From Paenibacillus sp. GM2 (GTDB taxonomy: Bacteria > Bacillota > Bacilli > Paenibacillales > Paenibacillaceae), in the NCBI RefSeq assembly GCF_900069005.2, contig NZ_LN831276.1, positions 19,964 to 83,963 on the forward strand: a stretch of DNA of 64,000 nucleotides, given 5' to 3'. Under the pieces are notes generated by a model, which was given only the letters and a program-made list of their open reading frames with translations, had not been told where the DNA came from and searched no databases. The position numbers and the translations under genes are program-made. Of the stretch, positions 53,156-61,942 are shown piece by piece (within the stretch, counting starts at the first letter, position 1; every line of letters begins with the position of its first letter).

Positions 53156-54788
53156 CGATCAAGAACACCTTATTGTCCCATAGCGGGATTCCATCAGCGA
53201 TGCCTCCGTACGTGTTCGACCAGCCATTATATACTTTAGGGTTATACATGTAGTAGAACGGTCGATGATACAACACTAAAGTCGGCAATTCATCCGCCAG
53301 GATATCCTGCATTTTCCCAACCAGTTCTTTCCGTTTATCTGGATCCAGCTCCTGCATTTGCTCGATGGCCAGCTTTTGGAAATCGCTATTGTTCCAGGTT
53401 TTCCCCCGTGCCGCATAGGCATTGCTGGCTTCTCCAAGGAACCACAGCCGCAAATAATCGGGATCTCCACTCAGTCCAATATGCCCGGTAATCGCCATAT
53501 CGTATTTATTCTCACCCATAGCCGCGGTAAAGGCAGCTGGATCGACCTGCTGAATATTAAGTTGAACTCCAACCTTTTTAAGCATTTCTTGCATAATCAA
53601 CGCCTCTTGAGAAGTAGAAGATACCATGACATTCAGCTTCAGTGTCTCTCGGATCCCTGCGGCATTTTTAGCATAGCCCAGTTCATCAAGCATCTGATTG
53701 GCCTTGTCCGGATTGTATTCATATTGCTTCACAGACGGGTTATACCAAGGCGAGTCAGGTGGAATAATCCCCGCATTTCCCACCATAGGTTCGCCGCCGG
53801 TTAGTTTACTGGCCATCTCTGAGCGATCCAGGGCGTAGGTGATCGCTTGACGCAGACGCTTATCGCCCAGCTGCGGATGCTCCAAGTTAAAGGTAATGCG
53901 CAGCGCGCTACCTGTTGGCTCACTCTTGATCGACTCGAAGCCTTGCTTCTGCAAATCTTCTACTTCCGGATAACTCATCGTAAGACCGCCGTCGATTTCA
54001 TCGTTTTGCAAAGCAAGCGCTTTGTTAGCCGCGTTCAAATACTGAATTTCCTTTACTTTCACTTTCCCCTTGAAATAATCCGGATTAGCCTCAAACAAAT
54101 ATTGCCCGGATTTCTCGTCATATTCCTTCAAAGTATAAGGTCCTGTACCTACTAACGCATCCGAAGCACGATATTCAACAGGCTTGTCCACATGCTCCCA
54201 TACATGTTTTGGAATAATCGGGACAATCCCTACCAGATCGCTCAAGAATGGCGCATACTTATTTTTCAGTTTAAAGACGACGCTGTCCTCTCCCATTTTT
54301 GTAACGGATTCGATTTGTTCAATGTCTCCCGTCCAGTTAAACGGATGCGTCTTGTAATAATTGAAGCTGAATACTACATCTTCTGCGGTGAACGATTGTC
54401 CATCATGCCATTTCACACCCGACTCCAGCTTGAAGGTATAGGATAATCCGTCTTCGGAAATGCTCCAGGATTTGGCCAGCCACGGAATAATTCCGGATGC
54501 ATCCTTCCAGGTTAGCGTATCAAACAGAAAAGAGTTGTGAAGAAAACCGCCAGGGCCGGTTGGAGAAAAGGCAAACGGGGACGGATAACCGCTATCGCTC
54601 CAGGCGATGCGAACAAGCTCCGTCTGACCCGCCTCGGCTTCCGGCTTGGAAGCCGCTGTCTGAGACGCTGAGTCTCCCTTATTTCCTGAAGGTGACGCAG
54701 TACTGTCGTTACTATTACCGCAAGCAGATAATACCAAAGCAAAACATACTATACTTAAGAGGACCGAAGTCTTGATTCGAGATAACAT
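53142..54788 (-). CDS. SBP_bac_5 family substrate-binding lipoprotein (oligopeptide/nickel/metallophore type)
   Basis: 548 residues from the ATG at 54788. Lipobox LSAC, then an acidic serine-rich linker and a cluster-C binding protein: WKDASGIIPWLAKSWSISEDGLSYTFKLE is the family signature and VGTGPYTLKEYDEKSGQYLFEANPDY follows. It captures the ligand outside the membrane. An upstream in-frame ATG at 54815 overlaps the previous stop (TAATG) and could be used with coupling; the GGGGGA site favours 54788. The ligand is unknown; the Fur box argues for a metal-related one. Confidence 0.9.
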   Translation of the reverse strand: MLSRIKTSVLLSIVCFALVLSACGNSNDSTASPSGNKGDSASQTAASKPEAEAGQTELVRIAWSDSGYPSPFAFSPTGPGGFLHNSFLFDTLTWKDASGIIPWLAKSWSISEDGLSYTFKLESGVKWHDGQSFTAEDVVFSFNYYKTHPFNWTGDIEQIESVTKMGEDSVVFKLKNKYAPFLSDLVGIVPIIPKHVWEHVDKPVEYRASDALVGTGPYTLKEYDEKSGQYLFEANPDYFKGKVKVKEIQYLNAANKALALQNDEIDGGLTMSYPEVEDLQKQGFESIKSEPTGSALRITFNLEHPQLGDKRLRQAITYALDRSEMASKLTGGEPMVGNAGIIPPDSPWYNPSVKQYEYNPDKANQMLDELGYAKNAAGIRETLKLNVMVSSTSQEALIMQEMLKKVGVQLNIQQVDPAAFTAAMGENKYDMAITGHIGLSGDPDYLRLWFLGEASNAYAARGKTWNNSDFQKLAIEQMQELDPDKRKELVGKMQDILADELPTLVLYHRPFYYMYNPKVYNGWSNTYGGIADGIPLWDNKVFLIDAKK

Positions 54789-54814
54789 TCTATGATTTCC
54801 CCCAAATGATTTCA

Positions 54815-55420
54815 TTAGATTTTCCCTTCCGTCAGCCAGGGCAAAAATCCGCTCAAAAACCGCTCTGTTGCCGGCATGAAATATGATCCATAGTGATACT
54901 CCGGATCTAATGTGGTCATGATGAGCGTCCCCGCCGTGCTTTCTTTATCGATATATAGAATAGCCCCGTCATTCTCAACAGCAATTAGCGTCTGAACACC
55001 TTGCGGTGGAAAAAACACGCCATGATAATGCCAGGTGGCGTCCTCCAAGCTGATATACCGGAACAGATCATGCTCCGGCTTCGTCACAACAAGCCCGCTC
55101 TTCGCGCCCGGCTCCAGCCACCACCAGAAGTTGGTTGGTCTGAACTCCCAGTTATGATTGGGGAACCATTCCTGCGACTGGGCTCCTAAAGCAACAACCG
55201 TGCCTCCGCCCTCCACAAATTTTATGATGTATTCCAGAAAACTCGTAACCTGGGGCTGATTGAGCTGCGAAGGAACGATCAACACATCGATTCCCTGCAA
55301 AGAGGTTTGCGGCAGTTCGGGCAAATAAATGACTTGATGTATATAACGACTAAACGCAGATGATTTGAACGTGCGGTATTGGTGAGAACTCCCGCTGTAC
55401 AGCACCGCTATTTTCCTCAT
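54815..55420 (-). CDS. uncharacterised Rossmann/glutamine-amidotransferase-like protein (copy B)
   Basis: 201 residues, no signal peptide, no membrane helix. IDVLIVPSQLNQPQVTSFLEYI and VEGGGTVVALGAQ resemble the core of ThuA/GATase1-like (flavodoxin-like) folds that handle a small ligand. No catalytic cysteine is seen at the nucleophile elbow. AILYIDKESTAGTLIMTT matches the same place in the neighbouring gene, so the two are paralogues. Overlaps the previous gene by four bases. Function unknown; the ABC importer and Fur box suggest a role in handling the imported compound. Confidence 0.65.
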   Translation of the reverse strand: MRKIAVLYSGSSHQYRTFKSSAFSRYIHQVIYLPELPQTSLQGIDVLIVPSQLNQPQVTSFLEYIIKFVEGGGTVVALGAQSQEWFPNHNWEFRPTNFWWWLEPGAKSGLVVTKPEHDLFRYISLEDATWHYHGVFFPPQGVQTLIAVENDGAILYIDKESTAGTLIMTTLDPEYHYGSYFMPATERFLSGFLPWLTEGKI

Positions 55421-56070
55421 ATCTCTGAACTCCTTGTTGTCATTTGCTCATACTCTTCATATAGCCATTTAATAAGTTGAGCACCGATCCGGCCGGACGT
55501 ATTCCTCGAATGCGTATAGCCAAGCAAATTATTGCCGGAATGGACTAGGATCGTTCCCTTCGTACTATGCCGGTCAATATAGGTGATAGGTTCGCCGCCG
55601 GGCAAGGTCAGCAGCACTTCCGCATGAGGTGGAATCGGATGATGTCCGCGGGCAAAAAATCCGGATACCCCTTTGTTATAGGTCAGATCATCGGGATTCA
55701 CCCCTTCAAAAATAGAATGCAGCCCGGTCAGAGTAACGGTATAGTCTCGATGATCCCGGATCGTCTTGGGCACAAATAACGAGCCTCCAGGAAGCCAGGG
55801 AAGAAACAAATTCCCGCTGAACACCAATATATTACCTTGATCCAGAAATTCCCCAATTAGCCCGCTATGCTGGTTCATCAGCTCCTGATCCACATAGTTA
55901 TCGATAACCAGGAACTTGTGAGCGGATAAATCATAGTCCGGCAAACTGTACATATCCAGCACCGAGATCCCCAGGTCCTGCCGAAGCGCGGTCGCAGTCT
56001 GAGTACTAAAATACGTCCCGGAATTCAGCAGCAGTAGATCAGTCGGATTCTTCAAATCACCAGCGTTCAT
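55417..56070 (-). CDS. uncharacterised Rossmann/glutamine-amidotransferase-like protein (copy A)
   Basis: 217 residues, cytoplasmic. HKFLVIDNYVDQELMNQH, then FLDQGNILVFSGNLFLPWLPG and PITYIDRHSTKGTILVHSGNN follow the same plan as the downstream gene (YID-x-x-ST-x-GT). The second half differs more. No catalytic residue of known amidotransferases is evident. Four-base overlaps on both sides show tight coupling with the FmdE-like gene and copy B. Confidence 0.65.
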   Translation of the reverse strand: MNAGDLKNPTDLLLLNSGTYFSTQTATALRQDLGISVLDMYSLPDYDLSAHKFLVIDNYVDQELMNQHSGLIGEFLDQGNILVFSGNLFLPWLPGGSLFVPKTIRDHRDYTVTLTGLHSIFEGVNPDDLTYNKGVSGFFARGHHPIPPHAEVLLTLPGGEPITYIDRHSTKGTILVHSGNNLLGYTHSRNTSGRIGAQLIKWLYEEYEQMTTRSSEI

Positions 56071-56591
56071 TGGAGCCTCCTTATGTACAGCAGCTCATGC
56101 TGCGGTAACGCCAACGCACGCTCACAACATTGCTCTTTTAATTGTCGGTTTGCCTCAGCGTCGGATTCAGTCATCGTCCCTTCGCGCCCTTTTTTCAGGT
56201 ACTCATAAAAAACAGGCGGAAGAAAATCTTCCTTAAGCGTTACTTCTACCGCAGCCCCTTTATGACTCGATATCACAAAAGAGTATGATTGGGAACGATA
56301 GGGATCGTACTGCCCACGCGGATAGTTCGTGTCCACCCTGTAGGCTTGACGCGTCACCGCCCGGGTGACAAATTCATATACATCGCGAAAGCCTGGTCCG
56401 CCATGCCCCGATAAGATCGATATATCCTCACGATCCGGAACTTTGTCCCGATATAATTCAGCAAATGCTGCCTGCAGAACTCTAAAACCTACAGCCAAAG
56501 CCATCAAAGCAGCGCTGCCATGATATTTGCGCACTTCCGAAAAATGAATCTCCATCACTTCATGAAGATCACGGATATGAATGACTGACAT
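56067..56591 (-). CDS. FmdE-like domain protein
   Basis: 174 residues from the ATG at 56591 (AGGGGAG upstream). IHFSEVRKYHGSAALMALAVGFRVLQAAF recalls the start of FmdE domains, where HGHxCPGxALGxR binds a metal; here the pair is HGSAALMALAVGFR, and ILSGHGGPGFRDVYEF replaces the second cysteine region. So the fold may be FmdE but the metal-binding cysteines are gone; only two cysteines (CC) remain near the end. First gene after the Fur box. Family assignment is tentative. Confidence 0.5.
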   Translation of the reverse strand: MSVIHIRDLHEVMEIHFSEVRKYHGSAALMALAVGFRVLQAAFAELYRDKVPDREDISILSGHGGPGFRDVYEFVTRAVTRQAYRVDTNYPRGQYDPYRSQSYSFVISSHKGAAVEVTLKEDFLPPVFYEYLKKGREGTMTESDAEANRQLKEQCCERALALPQHELLYIRRLQ

Positions 56592-56630
56592 CGAAGCTCC
56601 CCTTTTCAGCATTTATTTAAAAACATAACT

Positions 56631-56659
56631 ATCATAATTTAATTGATAATGATTATCAA
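56631..56659 (-). promoter_or_regulatory. sigma-A promoter of the Fur-linked operon
   Basis: Minus strand: TTGATA (56659-56654), 17-nt spacer, TATGAT (56636-56631), both one base off consensus. The Fur box overlaps the -35 and spacer, so a bound repressor would block RNA polymerase. Confidence 0.7.
56644..56658. promoter_or_regulatory. perfect Fur box
   Basis: TGATAATGATTATCA is an exact match to the Bacillus 7-1-7 Fur box TGATAAT-N-ATTATCA. It lies about 53 nt before the first start codon of the seven-gene operon. It predicts repression with iron and expression when iron is short. Confidence 0.88.
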
Positions 56660-56776
56660 TATCAACTATGTTTGTTCACACTACTGTCAATTTTAAAATA
56701 CGCTATTTTTGAGCCTACCTGATTGTACTTATTTGGAGTGACTGCCCCTGGAGATAGAGTCACTATAGGCGGAAAA

Positions 56777-56808
56777 ATAAAAAAAGGAGATGCTCACAGC
56801 ATCCCCGT
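56777..56808 (-). terminator. intrinsic terminator after cupin gene
   Basis: Minus strand: GGATGCT and AGCATCTCC form the stem, followed by seven T's. Confidence 0.75.
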
Positions 56809-56866
56809 TCTAAAAACCTATATATTCGTCGTATATTTGTACACTAGTGATTCCAGATCCCTTACA

Positions 56867-57208
56867 TCATACTTCTTGCGCGTATCGCTCATCCGGAATC
56901 GAGCTAAGCAAGACGTAAAGGCTTGTAGGCTCAGTTCCCGTGCAGCTGAAGGAAAAGACTTCTTCCCCCTCGCAGCGAACCACATCGCCTATAGAGACAG
57001 CCGTATCCTGTCCATCTGTCGTAACAACGCCTTCACCTTGCAGAACTGTCAAATACACAACCGCCCCTGGATGACGATGGGCAGGAAGCTGCTGCCCAGG
57101 CATAAAGTTCAGTACAAATATCAGGCTCTGCTGCTCCTTGAATAAGATCCTCTTCGTAAACTTCTCATTGCTATATTCAATACGTTCTTTCAACGCGATT
57201 TTTTCCAT
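56867..57208 (-). CDS. small cupin-domain protein
   Basis: 113 residues. PGQQLPAHRHPGAVVYLTVLQGEG carries the metal-binding histidines of cupin motif 1 and IGDVVRCEGEEVFSF forms motif 2, though its usual histidine is absent. The start at 57208 is set by AGGAGTGG; a longer in-frame opening to 57355 lacks one. Such one-domain cupins are often sensors or small metal enzymes. Its stop is about 210 bp from the Fur box of the next operon and a terminator separates them. Confidence 0.78.
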   Translation of the reverse strand: MEKIALKERIEYSNEKFTKRILFKEQQSLIFVLNFMPGQQLPAHRHPGAVVYLTVLQGEGVVTTDGQDTAVSIGDVVRCEGEEVFSFSCTGTEPTSLYVLLSSIPDERYAQEV

Positions 57209-57352
57209 ATGGCTTCCACTCCTATCCGGCAAATTGTAGGATATCTCCTCCTCTCTATCGTAGGCCGTAAACCAGGCCAAGATTGTGATCCAATGCACAT
57301 CTTTTTTGACATCTATGAAAACGGACAGTGACTCATGTATTCGGGACACAAG

Positions 57353-57392
57353 CAAAGCCGCTATCGCAAAGTCCGATAGCGGCTATTTTACG
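57353..57392 (-). terminator. intrinsic terminator after metY
   Basis: AAAGCCGCTATCG and CGATAGCGGCTATTT form a 10-bp stem just past the stop at 57406; the T-run on the minus side is short. Confidence 0.65.
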
Positions 57393-57405
57393 GAATGATT
57401 TAAGA

Positions 57406-58725
<1,320 letters not shown>

Positions 58726-58814
58726 TTAAAAAAATCACATAAAATGTTTTTCATATTCTCTCACATAATTTCTCATTTGAAAACTATAAATCCGATAAAT
58801 TTTATATGGATTAT

Positions 58815-58856
58815 TAAAAAAAGGGCACCGAAGCTCGGCCACCCTTTGTTTTTTTG
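58815..58856. terminator. intrinsic terminator after the ABC ATPase gene
   Basis: AAAGGG plus CCGA pair with TCGG plus CCCTTT around AGC; an A-run lies on the left (T-run for the minus strand) and a T-run on the right. Confidence 0.8.
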
Positions 58857-58879
58857 ATGAAAATATTTATTTTATCTGC

Positions 58880-59740
58880 TTACCTGCTCCTCGTGAATTT
58901 GCGAATGAAATAAGCGTCCTCCATCGTAGGGGAGACTTCATTCCAGCCGTGAAACGGCGCTTCTGCAGCTACAACCCGCAGGACCATCATCCCATGGTCG
59001 ACCTCGCGAAACTCTATGATGCTGCGATCTGACGTAAAATAGAACTGGAACTGATCCTTCGTTAATCGGCCCTGCCATACTTTATACGGCAAATCGGATA
59101 GCCATTTCTCTTGATTTCCATAAAATCCGGCTTGACCGTGATCCAGCCAGAGCAGTCGATCGCTGGCCGCCTCCCATTCACCCAGCTCATGAACCGCAGC
59201 AATAATAGTTCGTCCCTCCGCGTATTTATTCAAATAAGTGATCACCAGCTTGCGCTCCGCGGAATCCATCCCGTTCAAAGGTTCATCCAGGAAGAGAAAT
59301 TGCGGTGAGGCCAGTAAAGACTGAGCAATGGCAATTCGCCGCTGTATCCCTGCGGACAAACGCTTAATGCGTGTATTCCGGTAAGCCGACAGACGGAAAT
59401 CTTCAAGCAGAGCTTCGATCCGTTCCAGGTGATACATCCCTTTGAGCTCTCCTAGATACTTCAGCAGCTTATACACGGTCATGTCCTCATACAATTCAAT
59501 ATCGGAGGGGACATAGCCAATCTGACTGCGCAGCAGAGGCAGAGCCTCCTGGGCGGAGCGCCCATCATATTGAACGCTTCCGCCGCGGGGCAACTGCACC
59601 GTTGCCAGCAGTTCCAGCAGCGTTGATTTCCCTGCTCCGTTCGCGCCAACGAGCAAAGTAATACCCCGGGCGATCCGCAGTTCATGGATGCGAAGGGAAA
59701 ATTCTCCTACCTTCTGCTCCAGCCTTTCAATCGCAATCAT
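58880..59740 (-). CDS. ABC transporter ATP-binding protein
   Basis: 286 residues. Walker A is VGANGAGKSTLLE, the signature is LSAGIQRRIAIAQSL and Walker B is LFLDEPLNGMDS. The first 210 residues form the ATPase, the rest a small variable domain. It fits ABC-2 type exporters, and the permease-like products encoded upstream in the operon are its likely partners. The start codon is either the ATG at 59740 or the GTG at 59746; GGAGG precedes both. It overlaps the preceding gene by 14 bases. Confidence 0.88.
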   Translation of the reverse strand: MIAIERLEQKVGEFSLRIHELRIARGITLLVGANGAGKSTLLELLATVQLPRGGSVQYDGRSAQEALPLLRSQIGYVPSDIELYEDMTVYKLLKYLGELKGMYHLERIEALLEDFRLSAYRNTRIKRLSAGIQRRIAIAQSLLASPQFLFLDEPLNGMDSAERKLVITYLNKYAEGRTIIAAVHELGEWEAASDRLLWLDHGQAGFYGNQEKWLSDLPYKVWQGRLTKDQFQFYFTSDRSIIEFREVDHGMMVLRVVAAEAPFHGWNEVSPTMEDAYFIRKFTRSR

Positions 59741-60590
59741 ATGCACCGTTGCCTCCGCCTGCGCCCGAGCGGATAATTCTACTGCGGTAATAGGAACGAA
59801 CGAGCAGCACTATTCCGATCAGCAGCATAATTCCGTCCAGCACAGATCCGTGCTCTACCTTGAACTGATGGAAGCGGAAGTACTCATTAAATATGAACCA
59901 CATCACGTATACGGTGCTGGCACAAATGATCCCCATCCTCATACCTCTGCGGAATAGCACATACATGGCAATCCCGCCGATCAGCAGTGAGATTCCAAGC
60001 CACTGCAGTAGAAATGGAATGAACGGGATATGATATTCCCCGGCTACGGTAACCCGAATTCCCACAATCGCCGAGCTGATCAGGGCCCAGCTAAGGATGA
60101 GTCCCATAATCATTAGCATCCTGCTGTACAGCACCAATGCCGGTGGATACGGGGTTATGCTCTCGACAGCCCGCATCCCCGGGTTCCATGAACGGTAGCT
60201 GAACAGCATGCAGGCAATAAGCAGAAGCGGTGTGATAACAGGAAACAGACTGGTCGGTACAATATCAGCAAAAATGAAGCTGCTCAGAGGGCGTTTGGGA
60301 TCCACCAGCAAAATCAACATCAAGAACACAGCTGATCCTGTTAATACGAGCGTCTTCCAGTTCATAAGGAACTGGCTGCGCAGCAGTCTCCACAAGGAGG
60401 GTTCTTCCACCTGCGTATTGAACTGTAGCGACTTGGCCTGACTAGCTCTTAATACGTCGAATTCCGGTTGAAGCGCAGCAATCAGGGCCGCCGTCTCCGC
60501 CGGGGATGGCGGTGGCATAACCGCTTGACGAAGCGGTTCGGACAGTTCCTGCTCCAGTTGCTTCAATTCCTGGTCAATGGAAGGTCTCAT
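59727..60590 (-). CDS. membrane protein encoded directly after the ECF sigma factor
   Basis: 287 residues. A hydrophilic N-terminus of about 75 residues (SIDQELKQLEQELSEP, PSPAETAALIAAL) precedes six membrane helices. Genes directly downstream of ECF sigma factors often encode their anti-sigma factors, and the N-terminal cytoplasmic part would be in the right place, but it lacks the zinc-binding HxxxCxxC of ZAS proteins. It may equally be a permease of the ABC exporter. Overlaps the sigma gene by 17 bases. Confidence 0.6.
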   Translation of the reverse strand: MRPSIDQELKQLEQELSEPLRQAVMPPPSPAETAALIAALQPEFDVLRASQAKSLQFNTQVEEPSLWRLLRSQFLMNWKTLVLTGSAVFLMLILLVDPKRPLSSFIFADIVPTSLFPVITPLLLIACMLFSYRSWNPGMRAVESITPYPPALVLYSRMLMIMGLILSWALISSAIVGIRVTVAGEYHIPFIPFLLQWLGISLLIGGIAMYVLFRRGMRMGIICASTVYVMWFIFNEYFRFHQFKVEHGSVLDGIMLLIGIVLLVRSYYRSRIIRSGAGGGNGAYDCD

Positions 60591-61191
60591 GCTGAAGCAC
60601 CTCTCTTTCTTGTTTTTTCTCTGGTTCTCTATATTCCGTTACATGGATCTCTTCACGTTTGGCAAGTATTCGTTTTAATTTACGCAGCGCGCCATACAGG
60701 TGCGATTTAACTATACTGAGCGGAATATCCATCAATTCGGATATCTCCTGCAGCTTAAGGTCATGAAAGAAACGCATGCGAACAACCTCTTGCTGGATCT
60801 CAGGCAGCCATTCCAGCGATTCGGCAACCACCTGGGCCTGCTCCTGCTTCTCCAACAGCTCATCAGCACTGGGAGACGGATCCGCCTCCTCCGGCAGCTC
60901 AAGAGCCGCAGTTTGCTCAGAGCGATAAGAAGCAGTGCGCCAGTAGTCCCGGCATAAATTAAGAGCTACCTTGTACAACCAAGGGCGCAGCTGCTCCAGC
61001 TCACCATATCTCTGTAAATGCCGGATCAAGCGGATAAATGTCTCTTGGACGATGTCCTCCGCCTTGCCCCGATCCTTAAGCTGCTGGGCAACATAGCTAA
61101 GCAATGGTCCATGATAGCGCGTTACCAGCAGCTCGAATGCTTCCTGATCTCCTTCGGCCATTTGCTGTGCCAGTTGTTGATCGGATATCAT
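60574..61191 (-). CDS. ECF-type RNA polymerase sigma factor
   Basis: 205 residues. Region 2 is AFELLVTRYHGPLLSYVAQQL with AEDIVQETFIRLIRHLQRY and LRPWLYKVALNLCRDYWR; region 4 is LPEIQQEVVRMRFFHDLKLQEISELMDIPLSIVKSHLYGALRKLK. A basic tail of about 25 residues follows. It recognises a private promoter class and usually controls its own operon. Position between ABC-transporter genes implies that it links some envelope signal to the exporter. Confidence 0.88.
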   Translation of the reverse strand: MISDQQLAQQMAEGDQEAFELLVTRYHGPLLSYVAQQLKDRGKAEDIVQETFIRLIRHLQRYGELEQLRPWLYKVALNLCRDYWRTASYRSEQTAALELPEEADPSPSADELLEKQEQAQVVAESLEWLPEIQQEVVRMRFFHDLKLQEISELMDIPLSIVKSHLYGALRKLKRILAKREEIHVTEYREPEKKQEREVLQHETFH

Positions 61192-61219
61192 TTCTTTCCC
61201 CCTCTTCTGCCTATCGCTC

Positions 61220-61942
61220 CTATTCTTCTTCCCTCCCGATCCATCTCTCCCGATAACCGATTAGCCATAATGCTACAGCCAGCAGCAGCGCTGAGGCCAG
61301 TAGCAGAACCAACCGATTGACCGGAAAGGAAGCCTTTTGCGGCAAATAGGCGGTGTACAATGTAAAAGATGACAATAGACTGCCGCCGCTTATTGTATCT
61401 AATATCCAAAGCGCAAACCCAGCGATGAGCCCGCCATAAATGCTGCGAAAGACGATAATTCCTGCCATGGTTAACGAAGCCAGCAGCAAGTAGGCCGGCA
61501 GGACTTGTATCAGCAGCTCCGGTGGGCTTGCCGCACGGAATACAGCTTTTGCCCCGTTCCAGGGGTACATATACGTACTTATCGCTCCGTTCTTGTATAA
61601 ATATACGATCATCCACACCAGACTGGCCGGCAGCGATAAAAATACGGCATTCAACCATTTGCGCAGGGCGATGAGCCGAAGCGATACGGGATAGGTGGAG
61701 ATGATCTCCATCCCCCCGCCACCGATTTCATGCTGGAACATCAGAATCGTAAACATGATTACTAGCGGGAACATCCCCATCTCTGCAATGTAATTCACGG
61801 CCCGCGGTTTATCAGGCTGACCGGTAACAATCCCTAATAAATAGGAAATCAACAGAAGAATCGCTAATAAGGCAGCAGGCTGTTTATGCAATCTCCAGTC
61901 AAAGCGGGAAGCGCGGCAGAAGTGTTTAAGCGCCAGTTTCAT
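61220..61942 (-). CDS. ABC-2-type permease-like membrane protein
   Basis: 240 residues with about six membrane helices. The start at 61942 gives an ATGA overlap with the preceding gene. The layout (helix, loop with EIGGGGMEIISTYPVSLRLIALRKW, then four to five helices) is that of ABC-2 permease subunits such as those with STYPVS motifs. It probably forms an exporter with the gene upstream and the ATPase at 58880. Confidence 0.75.
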   Translation of the reverse strand: MKLALKHFCRASRFDWRLHKQPAALLAILLLISYLLGIVTGQPDKPRAVNYIAEMGMFPLVIMFTILMFQHEIGGGGMEIISTYPVSLRLIALRKWLNAVFLSLPASLVWMIVYLYKNGAISTYMYPWNGAKAVFRAASPPELLIQVLPAYLLLASLTMAGIIVFRSIYGGLIAGFALWILDTISGGSLLSSFTLYTAYLPQKASFPVNRLVLLLASALLLAVALWLIGYRERWIGREEE

